DNA of 64,000 nt from NCBI GenBank assembly GCA_003162415.1, contig PMOL01000004.1:124001-188000 (forward strand). Reading direction: 5' to 3'. The translations under genes were made by a program, and so were the position numbers. The stretch comes from Candidatus Dormiibacterota bacterium. GTDB lineage: Bacteria; Chloroflexota; Dormibacteria; Aeolococcales; Aeolococcaceae. Shown here one piece after another: positions 17,320 to 26,916 of the stretch (position 1 is its first letter; each line of letters opens with the position of its first letter). The notes under the pieces were generated by a model that saw only the letters and a list, made by a program, of their open reading frames with translations, made no database searches and had not been told where the DNA came from.

Positions 17320-18667
17320 CTCCCTCGCCGCGGCGGAGCGCTTCCGCCAGGTCAACCTCATCGCCGATCCCCTCTATGGCTACATAGAGATCACCAAGGA
17401 CCGGCCCGGTGAGGCGAGCGAGCGTCAGCTCCTCGACACGGTCTGGCTGCAGCGTCTCCGCCGCGTCCACCAACTCCAGTCGGCGTGGTGGGTGTTTCCG
17501 AGCGCCGAACATTCGCGTTTCACCCACCTGCTGGGTGCGATGCACCTGGCGAGCCTCTTCGCACGCCGGGTCGACGCTTCACTCCGTGTCGCCTTCCCCG
17601 ACGCGCCGTCGCCGGCACTGGTCGAGGAGACCCTCCGGATCGCGGGACTCCTGCACGACGTCGGTCATGGTCCGTTCGGGCACTTCTTCGACCACGAGGT
17701 GCTGGAACAGTGGCACCTCGATCACGAGGTGATCGGCCGTCATCTCGTGACGCATCAGCTTGCCGATATCATCGGCTCGCTCCGCGCCAGCCCCTCAGGT
17801 CGTTTCTCACCCGGCGAGCAGATCGATCCGATGTGGGTCGCGTGGGTGATGGCGGACGCCGATATCGAGGGCTACATGCCACCGGGGTGGCTGCGCGCGC
17901 TGAAGCCGATTCTCTGCGGCCCCGCCACCGTCGACAACCTCGATTACGTCCCGCGCGATGCGTACATGTGTGGCATCAGCCTCGGCGCGGTGGAGGTGCA
18001 GCGCCTCATCCATTACACGTTCGTCAGCGGCGACAGCATCGTGCTGCACGCGCACGCCGCGGGCGCACTGGAGATGTTCCTCGCGTCACGGCTCTACATG
18101 TACCTGCAGGTCTACCACCACCGAACCGGCCGCAGGTTCGACCTGTCGATGCGTGAGGTCTTCGCGGACACGATCGCGCAGCTGCTGCATGGCAACCCGC
18201 TCGAACACCTCGATGAATATGAGTTGCTCAACGACTGGTCGATGCTGGTCGCGGTGCAGCGCTGGCTCCGCGAACCGCCGGGGAGCGAACGCCGCCGCCT
18301 CGCAGACGTGTGGGCGCGGATCGCCGCACGCGATCTCCCCTGGCATCTCGCCTACGAGAGCGTCGTCCACATGGGAACGGATACCTCGACGCTGCAGGAG
18401 CGGCTCGATGCGCAGCTCGGTTCCAAAGCACTCGGCGCCAGAGTCGAGGTCGACGTTGCGATCGCACGCATCGCCCCCCAGAACCCGATGACCGACGACG
18501 GCATGGTCAGGATCTATGACCCGCTCAACGACACCATCGAGGCCGCGCGCGCCGCCGAGCTGGTGGCGCGACTGCCGCAGCACAACCAGGTCATCCGCGT
18601 CTTCACCGATGACGTCAACGCGCTGCGAACGGTGCGCGATGCCGTCAAGACAGTCATCGGCAACTGA
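17264..18667 (+). CDS. HD-domain phosphohydrolase (dGTPase-like)
   Basis: The 467-residue protein resembles the dNTP triphosphohydrolase/YdhJ-type HD superfamily. HSRFTHLLGAMHLA (about 83) and the metal motif HDVGHGPFGH (about 131-140) are intact, followed by DHEVIGRHLV and a C-terminal helical region with YVPRDAYM. Such enzymes hydrolyse nucleotides; the exact substrate is not readable. No ATG/GTG start is found after the basic Thr/Arg/Lys tract, so translation appears to begin at ATG 17264 or GTG 17282. Both lie inside the acidic microprotein gene, without a Shine-Dalgarno site of their own. Translational coupling is therefore likely. Confidence 0.85.
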   Translation: MTTTKRVATRKRTRTRTSSSLAAAERFRQVNLIADPLYGYIEITKDRPGEASERQLLDTVWLQRLRRVHQLQSAWWVFPSAEHSRFTHLLGAMHLASLFARRVDASLRVAFPDAPSPALVEETLRIAGLLHDVGHGPFGHFFDHEVLEQWHLDHEVIGRHLVTHQLADIIGSLRASPSGRFSPGEQIDPMWVAWVMADADIEGYMPPGWLRALKPILCGPATVDNLDYVPRDAYMCGISLGAVEVQRLIHYTFVSGDSIVLHAHAAGALEMFLASRLYMYLQVYHHRTGRRFDLSMREVFADTIAQLLHGNPLEHLDEYELLNDWSMLVAVQRWLREPPGSERRRLADVWARIAARDLPWHLAYESVVHMGTDTSTLQERLDAQLGSKALGARVEVDVAIARIAPQNPMTDDGMVRIYDPLNDTIEAARAAELVARLPQHNQVIRVFTDDVNALRTVRDAVKTVIGN

Positions 18668-18694
18668 TCAGCCCGGCCGCGGGTCCCCTGGTCC

Positions 18695-19804
18695 TTACGG
18701 AGCGACGGGAAGGCGCGGACCCGACGGCATCACCGGACCGGCGGCCGCGCTGAAGTTCTCCTGGCTCACCTGGGCGGCGATGTGCGAGGCGACACCACGG
18801 AAGACCTCACCGATCGGGCCCGATGGGGCCGCCGCCATGATCGGGCGACCGTCGCCGTCTGCGCCGCGGATGCGCGGATCGAGCGGGATCGCACCGAGGA
18901 AGGGGAGCTCGTAACGAGCGGCCAGGTCACGTCCGCCACCGGATCCGAAGATGTCGGTGCGCTCGTTGCAGTGCGGGCAGATGAAGCCGCTCATGTTCTC
19001 GACGACGCCGAGGACCGGAACATTGAGCTTACGGAACATCTCGATGCCACGACTCACGTCGGCAAGCGACACGTCCTGCGGCGTCGTGCAGATGACGGCA
19101 CCGGTCATCGGCATGCTCTGCGCGAGACTCAGCTGCACATCGCCGGTGCCCGGCGGGAGATCGATGACCAGGTAATCGAGCTCGCCCCACGACACCTCGT
19201 AGAGGAACTCGCGCAGCGCCTTGGCGAGCATGGGCCCGCGCCAGATCACCGGCTGACCCGGCTCGAGGATCGTTCCGAATGACACTACTTTGAGTCCATG
19301 CGCCTCGAGCGGCTGCATCTTTCCGTCAGGACCTGCATGCGGACGCTCGCGAATCCCGAGCATGATCGGCACGTTGGGTCCGTAGACGTCCGCGTCGAGC
19401 AGTCCGACGCGCGCGCCGGCGAGTCGCAGGGCGATCGCCACATTGACCGCAACGGTGGTCTTGCCCACGCCGCCCTTGCCCGCGCTGATCGCAATGGCAT
19501 TGCGAACCCCGGCGATCTCCTGGCGACCGGGCAGCCCCCGCGTTGAGCTGACCTCTGCATCCCAGCGGATCTCGACCCGCGTGATCCCTGGAACCACGCC
19601 GACGACCGCTGCGTCGATGTCCTCACGGATGCGGTCCTTGAGCGGGCATGCGGGGGTCGTGAGCACAACCCGAACCGAGGCGACCCCGCCTTCGATCGCC
19701 AGGTCACGCAACATCCCGAGCTGGAGCATCGGCTTGTGCAACTCGGGGTCGATGACGGTCGCGAGCGCGCGCTCGAAGGCGCCAAGCAACTCAGGATCAC
19801 TCAT
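18695..19804 (-). CDS. mrp: Mrp/ApbC/NBP35-type Fe-S cluster carrier ATPase
   Basis: 369 residues from ATG 19804. An N-terminal MIP18/DUF59 domain (about 1-85; TTPACPLKDRIREDID) precedes a P-loop domain with the deviant Walker A SAGKGGVGKTT at about 105. DADVYGPNVP, DLPPGTGDVQLSLAQ and the carrier CPHC motif near 290 follow. These features define scaffold/carrier ATPases that bind a bridging [4Fe-4S] cluster and hand it to apoproteins in the cytoplasm. TATACT lies 9 bases before the ATG with no Shine-Dalgarno site, so the leader is very short. The frame extends to 20050, but that part does not look like Mrp. Confidence 0.93.
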   Translation of the reverse strand: MSDPELLGAFERALATVIDPELHKPMLQLGMLRDLAIEGGVASVRVVLTTPACPLKDRIREDIDAAVVGVVPGITRVEIRWDAEVSSTRGLPGRQEIAGVRNAIAISAGKGGVGKTTVAVNVAIALRLAGARVGLLDADVYGPNVPIMLGIRERPHAGPDGKMQPLEAHGLKVVSFGTILEPGQPVIWRGPMLAKALREFLYEVSWGELDYLVIDLPPGTGDVQLSLAQSMPMTGAVICTTPQDVSLADVSRGIEMFRKLNVPVLGVVENMSGFICPHCNERTDIFGSGGGRDLAARYELPFLGAIPLDPRIRGADGDGRPIMAAAPSGPIGEVFRGVASHIAAQVSQENFSAAAGPVMPSGPRLPVAP

Positions 19805-19842
19805 CGTGCGTCGAGTATACCCAGGGCCCCCTCTGACCAAGC

Positions 19843-21183
19843 TCAGGATGGCTGGGAGGTGAACCAGTGTTCGAAGAACGAGAGGGATGTTCCGAGCCCG
19901 ACGCGGACCCGTGGAAGCTGCCACAACGCCGTGCTGATGTCGGCTGCACTGTCGACGCGGAGGTCCTGAACACCCGCGAGATAGCCATAGCTCGCAAGCG
20001 TTTTGAACATCGACGCCTCCTGGGTTGCTCCCTGCACGCTCGTCGGCCATGGCCAGAGGCCTGTGTATGCGACGAATTGCACCGGATCGCCGGTAAGGTT
20101 CATGAGGAAGGTTTTGGTGCGATTGGTCAGCAGGTTGAGCGTGCCCGGTCCGGCGGAGAAGAAGTCGGTGTCGTCATTGACCGTGTGATCCTCGATCGAA
20201 AAGCCGGTGCTCGCAAGGTTCTGGATCTCGGATGCGGTCATGTATGTCTGCGGCCCGACCTTCCCACCTATCAGTGCGGTGCAGGGGAAGAACACCGCGG
20301 TGAATCCATCCTCGCGCAACAGTGGGACGGCATTCGTCCACTGACTCAGGCGTCCGTCGTCGAACGTGATCACAAACGGATGCGGTGGCAGTGGGAGCCC
20401 GTAGAGCAGCGCATCGGACAGCTGCTGGAGTGAGATCGCGTTCGCGTGAATGCCGGCTAGGAACGTCATCTGTGCGTCGAACGCGCTCGGCAGCGTCGTG
20501 AGACCGACCTCGAGCTGCCATCCATACGTCGACGGTTCGATCGACCGTGGCGGGATCTGATCGACGAGGTGATACATCAGGATCGGCACGTCGAGCTTCA
20601 CGGTTGGGATCGATGCGGGAAGGATGATCGGAGCATCAATCGACTCCGGGCCCTCTCCGAGTAGCGCCGCCGCACCGGACGCGGGATCGGAGGTGATCTG
20701 CAGCGTCGTCATCGAGAAGAGCGCGGCGACGCCGGCGGGACGCAACGCGGCCGGATCGGCGAAGACCACGCGGACCGGGAATTGCCAGACGTCCTGGATG
20801 TGGATCGAAGGATCCTCGGGTGGCGTCCAGGTCGATTCGAGGACCGGATCGCCGAGGGAAACATGCTCCACAGCCGCCTTCGCGAATTTCCTGGTGAGCA
20901 TCGCCGTGCGTGCGACGGCCGAAGGCCACACAGCCTTCTCCTGCGGCGCCAGCTCAGACCACTGCGACGCATAGTCGCGTGTGCTGAATTGACCCTCGAA
21001 GCTGTTGGCGAGCGCGATCACCTGCTGCGGCGCGACAACGAGCCGAACCGGCGCGACAATGTTCGTTGGTGAGGGCGGTCGAGAGGGTTGTGGCGAGAGG
21101 CTGCAGCCGCTCACGGCGAGCAACGTGAAACCGCCGAGCGCGAACCCCAGGGCACGTCCTCTCACACACCTATTCAACGGCAT
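19843..21183 (-). CDS. polysaccharide deacetylase-family lipoprotein, altered metal motif
   Basis: 446 residues from ATG 21183 (AGGGA upstream). Residues LLAVSGC form a lipobox, so it is probably a membrane-anchored lipoprotein. A Pro/Ser linker and an unknown N-terminal domain (about 40-240) precede a NodB/CE4 deacetylase domain. Motif 1 is intact (FVITFDDG, near 310). The second motif, normally H-(S/T)-x-x-H, reads HTVND, so a metal-binding His appears replaced. Family members remove acetyl groups from peptidoglycan, chitin or capsule sugars. With the changed ligand this one may be weakly active, use another metal geometry, or act as a binding protein. Confidence 0.8.
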   Translation of the reverse strand: MPLNRCVRGRALGFALGGFTLLAVSGCSLSPQPSRPPSPTNIVAPVRLVVAPQQVIALANSFEGQFSTRDYASQWSELAPQEKAVWPSAVARTAMLTRKFAKAAVEHVSLGDPVLESTWTPPEDPSIHIQDVWQFPVRVVFADPAALRPAGVAALFSMTTLQITSDPASGAAALLGEGPESIDAPIILPASIPTVKLDVPILMYHLVDQIPPRSIEPSTYGWQLEVGLTTLPSAFDAQMTFLAGIHANAISLQQLSDALLYGLPLPPHPFVITFDDGRLSQWTNAVPLLREDGFTAVFFPCTALIGGKVGPQTYMTASEIQNLASTGFSIEDHTVNDDTDFFSAGPGTLNLLTNRTKTFLMNLTGDPVQFVAYTGLWPWPTSVQGATQEASMFKTLASYGYLAGVQDLRVDSAADISTALWQLPRVRVGLGTSLSFFEHWFTSQPS

Positions 21184-21257
21184 TGATCCCTGCTGCGGAC
21201 CGCCGTCGGTGCGACAGGGTGCACCGGAATTGATGCGCTCTCTACAATGCGGCGGGC

Positions 21258-22682
21258 ATGCTCGATCGCCGCGTGATTCGCGATCTCGAGGGTCAGGTCG
21301 CTCCCTCGCACGTCTACATGCGTCCTGCGGATCTCGCCGCCTACGCATACGACGCCTGGGGCGCCTCGGGCGAGCGTCACCTTCCGGACGCTGTAGTCTT
21401 CCCGGGATCCACCGAGGAGGTCGCCGGCATTGTGAGTGTCTGCGCGGTCCACCGGGTCCCGATCGTCCCTCGTGGCGCGGGGACCGGGTACGCGGCGGGC
21501 GCCTCGCCGTCGCATGGCGGCGTGATCCTGAGCCTTGCCCGTCTCAATCGGATCCTCGGCGTCGAATCCGAGGCCCTTCGCATCCACGCGCAGGCGGGTG
21601 CCATCACGGCCGGCATTCACGCCTGGGCGGCAGCGGCGGGGCTGTACTACCCGCCCGACCCAGGCTCGTCGACGACCTGCACGATCGGCGGGAATGTCGC
21701 CTGCAACGCCGCCGGCCCGCATACGCTCCGCTACGGCGTCACTGCCGACTTCGTCGCCGGCCTCACCGCCGTCCTCTCCGACGGCCGGATCGTGCGCCTG
21801 GGCGAAGGCGGGGACACCTCGGCGTCGGGGCTGCTCTCGCTCCTGGTTGGTTCGGAGGGAACGCTCGGTGTCATCACCGAGGTGCTCCTGCGGCTGATCC
21901 CCGCTCCGAAGACCCGTTCCACGCTCGCCGCCACCTTCAGCGGCATGGAGCGAGCCGCGGCGGCGGTGGCCGAGATCAGCGAGGCAGGTATCGTCCCGGC
22001 GGCCCTGGAATTCCTCGACGCCGGCGCGCTCGATGCGGTTCGCAAGGCGGGCGGCGGGAACATCGGTGGCGACAGTGCGGCGCTGCTCATCGTCGAGCTT
22101 GAGGGTGAGCCGGGCACGGTCGGCGCGGATACTGAGGCCGCCTGCACCGCGATCACCCGCGCCGGGGCATCACAGCTCCAACGAGCGACCGAGCCGGGTC
22201 AGGCGCAGCGTCTCTGGGCCGCCCGCAAAGCCGTCAGCGCCGCAGTCGCCAAGGTGCAGATCGGCAAGGTAAACGAGGACGTGGTCGTCCCCCGGGATCG
22301 CGTCGCGGAGCTGGTCGCGCACACCAGAGATCTCGGAACCAAGCACGAGCTTCCGGTGGTGAACTTCGGTCATCTCGGTGACGGCAATGTCCACGCCACG
22401 TTCCTCATCGATCCGCGGATCGAGGGACAACGGGCGCGCGCGGATGCGGCCGCCGGCGAGCTGTTCGAGACGGTGCTGTCCATGGGCGGATCGCTGTCGG
22501 GCGAGCACGGCGTCGGCGCGGCGAAACTCGAGTTCGTGGAGCGCCAGCTCGGCCCGGGAACCGTCGCCCTGATGCGCCGGGTCAAGACCGCCCTCGATCC
22601 GCACAACGTGCTCAACCCCGGCAAGAAGGTCCCGGGACGTCAGTCCTCGGCTTCGACCACCGCCAGCAACGAGGCGGCATAG
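21258..22682 (+). CDS. glcD: FAD-linked oxidase, glycolate / D-lactate dehydrogenase subunit GlcD-like
   Basis: The 474-residue protein has the PCMH-type FAD-binding domain (about 35-215: VPIVPRGAGTGYAAGA, GSSTTCTIGGNVACNAAG). The FAD-linked oxidase C-terminal domain follows, with NFGHLGDGNVH and the terminal GEHGVGAAKL and HNVLNPGKK. It oxidises a 2-hydroxyacid such as glycolate or D-lactate to the keto acid. No GlcE/GlcF partner is adjacent, so single-subunit action or distant partners are possible. TACAAT lies 9 bases before the ATG and no Shine-Dalgarno site is seen. The 3' end overlaps the convergent small gene by 43 bases. Confidence 0.9.
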   Translation: MLDRRVIRDLEGQVAPSHVYMRPADLAAYAYDAWGASGERHLPDAVVFPGSTEEVAGIVSVCAVHRVPIVPRGAGTGYAAGASPSHGGVILSLARLNRILGVESEALRIHAQAGAITAGIHAWAAAAGLYYPPDPGSSTTCTIGGNVACNAAGPHTLRYGVTADFVAGLTAVLSDGRIVRLGEGGDTSASGLLSLLVGSEGTLGVITEVLLRLIPAPKTRSTLAATFSGMERAAAAVAEISEAGIVPAALEFLDAGALDAVRKAGGGNIGGDSAALLIVELEGEPGTVGADTEAACTAITRAGASQLQRATEPGQAQRLWAARKAVSAAVAKVQIGKVNEDVVVPRDRVAELVAHTRDLGTKHELPVVNFGHLGDGNVHATFLIDPRIEGQRARADAAAGELFETVLSMGGSLSGEHGVGAAKLEFVERQLGPGTVALMRRVKTALDPHNVLNPGKKVPGRQSSASTTASNEAA

Positions 22683-22987
22683 TCGGTCTCGTCGATACGC
22701 CGGGCCAGCTCGCGCCCGTCGTCCACCGGCAGCTCCATCGACGCGTCGTAGACGAAGCTGTACACGTTGCTCAGCGTCCACCCGCCGAAGCCGAGTGAGG
22801 CGAGCGCGTCCGCAAGCCGCGGCTCGCTCCGGTCTGCGTCGAAGGTGTCGGTCGCCGCTTTGTAGAGCGAGCTGAGGTTCCGGTACTCGGTCTCGTACTC
22901 TTCGATCAGCGCCGGGTCGGCCTCCTCCTCGCGCAATCGAGCGAGCGTCCGGCGCAACGACTGGATCTCCAGTTGGTACTCGTCCAC
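22640..22987 (-). CDS. small acidic, helical hypothetical protein
   Basis: 115 residues from GTG 22987, with GGGAGAGG immediately upstream. The first half (LEIQSLRRTLARLREEEADP) is a predicted helix/coiled coil. The second half carries WTLSNVYSFVYDASMELPVDDGRELARRI-like alternating polar and hydrophobic residues. I do not recognise the family. It converges on and overlaps the glcD 3' end by 43 bases, in a different frame and strand. Protein-like composition and a good start support it as real. Confidence 0.65.
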   Translation of the reverse strand: MDEYQLEIQSLRRTLARLREEEADPALIEEYETEYRNLSSLYKAATDTFDADRSEPRLADALASLGFGGWTLSNVYSFVYDASMELPVDDGRELARRIDETDYAASLLAVVEAED

Positions 22988-23047
22988 CCTCTCCCGAGTT
23001 TAGAGGACGGGTCGAGGCACGCAGGATCAGCCTTCCCCTGTCAATCC

Positions 23048-23860
23048 TCAACGTCCTCGGCGCGATCTGTCCTTCGGATACATCCGTGCAAAACGCCGGC
23101 GCTCGAGGGTGAGGAACGTGGCCCCGATCGCGGTGAGCAGCGTGGCGCCGGAGAAGAGTCCGAGCCCGAACCACCCCCCGGGTATCTCCGCCAGCAGGTT
23201 TGGGCGGTCCGTAACGGGAGCCGTTGCGCCGACCGAGGCCGTGCGCGAGGACCGGCCGCCCACTGTGGCGTCGGCGGTGTGAAGGACACCCGTGGCGCCG
23301 GACAGTAGGCTCTTCGGATCCCGTGCCGGCGAACCACGGTGCCGATCTGTGGAGGTCGGCGAGGCCGAGGGCCTCGGGTTCATGGTGGGGCGAGGGGTCG
23401 GGTTCGCTGTCGGCCTCGGCGTCGGGGAGGGAGTCACATGGAAGGCTCGGTTGGCGATGGCTTCGCTCCCGCCGATCGGCAGAGCACCGCTCTCCACCGC
23501 CGCTGTCGAGACATCGTCATCACCGGCCGTGGCATCGCCAGGAACCGGCCCGCTCACCGTGGCGGTGCAGCTTCCGCCGGCCCCGCCGATCGCCACACTT
23601 GAAATCCCGATCGGTTCGCTCGACTGTGGGTTCACCCAGGTGAGGACGACCGTGTCCCCGGATGCGACTCCCGCCGTTGCACAGTCCGCCAGGTCCCAGT
23701 TGTAGTGATAGGCGACGTTGCTTCCGATGACACCCGATGCCGCGCCGACCAGAGTCAGCGTTGCTGAGGTTCCCGAAGCCTCAGCCGCTGCCGACAGGGA
23801 AACCGGTACGACGAGTGCGTACGCCAGAACCACGACGGCGCCACATGCAGCTTTCCGCAC
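23048..23860 (-). CDS. surface-exposed protein with signal peptide, Pro/Thr-rich linker and C-terminal membrane anchor
   Basis: 270 residues. A signal peptide (about 1-27) leads into a beta-rich domain with two Cys pairs' worth of cysteines (ADCATAG, GSCTATV). A linker built of PTPRPTANPTPRPT-type repeats follows, then one transmembrane helix (GWFGLGLFSGATLLTAIGA, about 230-250) and a basic tail RRRFARMYPKDRSRRGR. That is the layout of a wall-spanning, membrane-anchored protein. The function of the outer domain is unknown. GTG 23860 is preceded by TAAAGT at 6 bases, consistent with a leaderless start. Confidence 0.7.
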   Translation of the reverse strand: MRKAACGAVVVLAYALVVPVSLSAAAEASGTSATLTLVGAASGVIGSNVAYHYNWDLADCATAGVASGDTVVLTWVNPQSSEPIGISSVAIGGAGGSCTATVSGPVPGDATAGDDDVSTAAVESGALPIGGSEAIANRAFHVTPSPTPRPTANPTPRPTMNPRPSASPTSTDRHRGSPARDPKSLLSGATGVLHTADATVGGRSSRTASVGATAPVTDRPNLLAEIPGGWFGLGLFSGATLLTAIGATFLTLERRRFARMYPKDRSRRGR

Positions 23861-23866
23861 GCTGCG

Positions 23867-23872
23867 ACTTTA
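23867..23872 (-). promoter_or_regulatory. -10-like TAAAGT, leaderless start
   Basis: TAAAGT lies 6 bases before GTG 23860 with no Shine-Dalgarno sequence; the -35 is not evident. Confidence 0.35.
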
Positions 23873-23914
23873 GGTCTCGGAAGCGTTTGCCTCGAGTGAC
23901 GCGACAGAAACGGA

Positions 23915-24673
23915 TCAACCTCCGCGCACATTCACCAGATTGCCAACCAGGTGGCCCACGCCGAATGCTACCCCGGCGGCGACCGTCGCGAATGCCAGCT
24001 GGCGAAGCGCGGATCGGACCCGGGACCGGCCGGTGAAGATGGCGACCGTCCATCCGACCGCAAGCACCGAGACGGCACCGACCACGATCGACAGCAGCGC
24101 CGCGGCCGTCCCGCTCACGAAGAACCACGGGAAGAGCGGGATGACAGCCCCGATGGAGAACATCACGAACGAGGAGCCGGCAGCCTGCCATGGGTTTCCC
24201 GTTTTGCCAGGCTGCAGTCCAAGCTCTTCGCGTGCATGGACCTCGAGGGCGATCTCGGGGTTGCGCATGATCGCCTCGGCGATGCGACGAGCGTCAGCCT
24301 CCTCGACGCCCCGAAGCCGATAGGTGGCCGCGAGCTCTCGGGTCTCATCTTCAGGATGACGTTCCAGCTCTCGGCGCTCTATCTCCAACTCGCGCTGAAG
24401 GAGTTCCGACTGGGCCGCCATCGACACGTACTCCCCCGCTGCCATGGAGAAGGCTCCGGCCACCAATCCCGCCAGCCCGGCGAGCAGGACCACGGACGGA
24501 ACGGGATTCGCGCCGGCAACCCCGAGGATCAGTGAGATGTTGGTGAGCAGGCCGTCGCTGATGCCGAAGACCGCGGCGCGGGCGGCGCCACCCTGGAGAT
24601 CACGGTGGTGGGACCGCTCATGCGGCTGACGGATTCCGGCCGCCTGATCGACAGGGCCAACCGTCTGTGCCAT
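23915..24673 (-). CDS. VIT1/CCC1-family iron/manganese transporter
   Basis: 252 residues. The family's first transmembrane region carries AAVFGISDGLLTNISLILGVAGA (metal-binding Asp/Asn positions in the G-x-x-D-G-L motif). A second helix with SMAAGEYVS follows. The cytoplasmic helical hairpin (ERRELERHPEDETREL, about 95-150) is rich in Glu, as in the metal-binding domain of VIT1 proteins. Three more helices form the C-terminus. It probably moves Fe2+ or Mn2+ out of the cytoplasm. The ATG has CATACT 6 bases upstream and no Shine-Dalgarno site. Confidence 0.87.
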   Translation of the reverse strand: MAQTVGPVDQAAGIRQPHERSHHRDLQGGAARAAVFGISDGLLTNISLILGVAGANPVPSVVLLAGLAGLVAGAFSMAAGEYVSMAAQSELLQRELEIERRELERHPEDETRELAATYRLRGVEEADARRIAEAIMRNPEIALEVHAREELGLQPGKTGNPWQAAGSSFVMFSIGAVIPLFPWFFVSGTAAALLSIVVGAVSVLAVGWTVAIFTGRSRVRSALRQLAFATVAAGVAFGVGHLVGNLVNVRGG

Positions 24674-24679
24674 GGGGAA

Positions 24680-24685
24680 AGTATG
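24680..24685 (-). promoter_or_regulatory. -10-like CATACT, leaderless start
   Basis: CATACT lies 6 bases before ATG 24673; no ribosome site and no clear -35. Confidence 0.35.
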
Positions 24686-24732
24686 CCGAGGTGCGAGATC
24701 CGGCGCTCTGCCGTTAGCGGCAGAGCTCAGAC

Positions 24733-26796
24733 TTAGAAGAAGACGTGATGCAGCGCGATCGTCGGGATGGCGAGGATCGCGATGATGTTCATCACCTTGA
24801 TCATCGGGTTGATCGCCGGGCCGGCGGTGTCCTTGTACGGGTCACCGACGGTGTCGCCGGTGACCGCCGCGGCGTGCGCGGCCGAGCCCTTGCCGCCGTA
24901 ATTGCCTTCTTCGATGTACTTCTTGGCGTTGTCCCAGGCACCACCACCGGTGGTCATCTGGAGTGCGACGAAGAGACCGACCACAATCGTCCCGAGGAGC
25001 ATCGCCCCGAGGGCCTGCGGCCCGAGGAGAAAGCCGACCACGAGCGGCGCGATCACGGGGAGGATGCCCGGGATGATCATCTCGCGCTGCGCGGCCGCCG
25101 TCACCAGCGCCACGGTCTTGCCGTACTCGGGCTTTGCGGTGCCCTCCATGATCCCGGGAATGTCGCGGAACTGGCGGCGTACCTCGATGACCACCTCGCC
25201 CGCGGCGCGGCCGACCGCGAGCATCGCCAGGGACCCAAAGAGGAACGGCATGATGCCGCCGAGGAGCAAGCCGGCGATGACCGGGGGGGCGGTCAGGTCA
25301 AACGTGACCGAGATGAGGCCGGCGCCATGCAGCGTGTTGTTGAGGATGTCCGTGTAGCTCGCGAAGAGCACCAGGGCGGCGAGCCCGGCCGAGCCGATCG
25401 CGTATCCCTTGGTGACCGCCTTGGTCGTGTTCCCCACGGCGTCGAGGGGATCGGTCACCTGGCGCACGCTCTCCGGCAGGTCGGCCATCTCGGCGATGCC
25501 GCCCGCGTTATCGGTGATCGGCCCGTAGGAGTCGATTGCCACCACGATCCCGGTCATGCTGAGCAGCGCCGTCGCGGCGATGCCGATGCCATAGAGACCG
25601 CCCAGAGCGGCTGACGCGAGGATGCCGATCGCGATGATCAGCACCGGAATCGCGGTCCCCTCCATACCGATCGCAAGCCCCGCGATGATGTTGGTCGCGT
25701 GCCCGGTCTGCGATGCGCGAGCGATGGTGCGCACCGGCCAGAACTGAGCTCCGGTGAAGAACTCGGTGACCGCGACGATCAGCACCGTGGTGACGATGCC
25801 GATGACGGCGCACCAGAAGAGGTTGAACACCGGATGGTCGAAGTGGGTGAGGTATCCGCCGTTGTTGAGCAGCACCGTGACCAGCAGGAACCCGGCGAGC
25901 GCGACCACCGCCGACACGATCAGACCCCTGTACAACGCCCCCATGATCCAGGTGCCGCGACCCATGCGCACGAAGAACGTGCCGATGATCGAGGCGATGA
26001 TGCTCACTGCCCCGAGCATCAGCGGATAGAAGACGAACACCAGGTCCGGCTTGCCGCCGACCTTGTAGAGAAGGCTGCCCAGCAGCATGGTGGCGACCGC
26101 CGTGACCGCGTAGGTCTCGAACAAGTCCGCGGCCATGCCCGCGCAGTCGCCGACGTTGTCACCGACGTTGTCCGCGATGACCGCCGGGTTGCGAGGGTCG
26201 TCCTCCGGGATCCCGGCCTCGAGTTTGCCGACAAGGTCGGCGCCGACGTCCGCCGCCTTGGTGTAGATACCGCCGCCGAGGCGGGCGAAGACCGAGATGA
26301 GTGACGCCCCAAATGCGAATCCGACCAGCGCGTTGAAGTCCTGGAAGAGCCCGTAGGCAAGCGCGACGCCGATCAATCCAAATCCGACGACGAAGAACCC
26401 GGTGACCGCTCCGCCCCTGAAGGCAAGCTGGAGCGCTGGATTGACGCCACCTCGAGCCGCTTCGGCCGTGCGGAGGTTGGAGCGCACCGAGATGTTCATC
26501 CCCACATAGCCCGCGGCCCCGCTGAGCACTGCGCCGATCAGAAAGAGGACACCCGTCTTCCATCCGAGCGTAAAGGTGAGGAACAGGAAGATGACCGCGC
26601 CGATCCCGGCGATGATCGTGTACTGGCGATTGAGGTACGCCTGGGCGCCTTCCTGGATCGCTTTGGCGATCTCTTTCATGCGGTCGTTGCCTTCCGGCTG
26701 GCGGAGGACCCAGAAGATCAGATAGACGGCGAAGAGGAGAGCCAGCAACCCCGCTGCTCCGATGGGCAGCAGGATTGCGCGGTCAAGGGTCGGCAT
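24733..26796 (-). CDS. hppA: membrane-bound proton-translocating pyrophosphatase (K+-independent type)
   Basis: 687 residues, about 16 transmembrane helices, the full family length. The catalytic segment shows [35 protein letters not shown], given here only as its known signature around residues 180-215. [10 protein letters not shown] (about 455) has Lys at the position that separates K+-independent (Lys) from K+-dependent (Ala) enzymes. It hydrolyses pyrophosphate to pump H+ across the cytoplasmic membrane, saving energy from biosynthetic PPi. The ATG has GAGGAG 11 bases upstream. It is transcribed alone; the gap to the divergent CinA-like gene is about 120 bases. Confidence 0.96.
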   Translation of the reverse strand: MPTLDRAILLPIGAAGLLALLFAVYLIFWVLRQPEGNDRMKEIAKAIQEGAQAYLNRQYTIIAGIGAVIFLFLTFTLGWKTGVLFLIGAVLSGAAGYVGMNISVRSNLRTAEAARGGVNPALQLAFRGGAVTGFFVVGFGLIGVALAYGLFQDFNALVGFAFGASLISVFARLGGGIYTKAADVGADLVGKLEAGIPEDDPRNPAVIADNVGDNVGDCAGMAADLFETYAVTAVATMLLGSLLYKVGGKPDLVFVFYPLMLGAVSIIASIIGTFFVRMGRGTWIMGALYRGLIVSAVVALAGFLLVTVLLNNGGYLTHFDHPVFNLFWCAVIGIVTTVLIVAVTEFFTGAQFWPVRTIARASQTGHATNIIAGLAIGMEGTAIPVLIIAIGILASAALGGLYGIGIAATALLSMTGIVVAIDSYGPITDNAGGIAEMADLPESVRQVTDPLDAVGNTTKAVTKGYAIGSAGLAALVLFASYTDILNNTLHGAGLISVTFDLTAPPVIAGLLLGGIMPFLFGSLAMLAVGRAAGEVVIEVRRQFRDIPGIMEGTAKPEYGKTVALVTAAAQREMIIPGILPVIAPLVVGFLLGPQALGAMLLGTIVVGLFVALQMTTGGGAWDNAKKYIEEGNYGGKGSAAHAAAVTGDTVGDPYKDTAGPAINPMIKVMNIIAILAIPTIALHHVFF

Positions 26797-26904
26797 TGCG
26801 CTCAGGTCTCCTCAGGACAGTGAGTGAGTGCCCGGGCGGCTGTCATCCGCGCCACCCCGGGGCCGCCGCATTGTACCCGGCCGGTCCTGTCCCACACCAA
26901 CGCC

Positions 26905-26910
26905 TATGCT
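26905..26910 (+). promoter_or_regulatory. -10-like TATGCT, leaderless start
   Basis: TATGCT lies 6 bases before GTG 26917 with no Shine-Dalgarno site. Confidence 0.4.
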
Positions 26911-26916
26911 GAGCCG

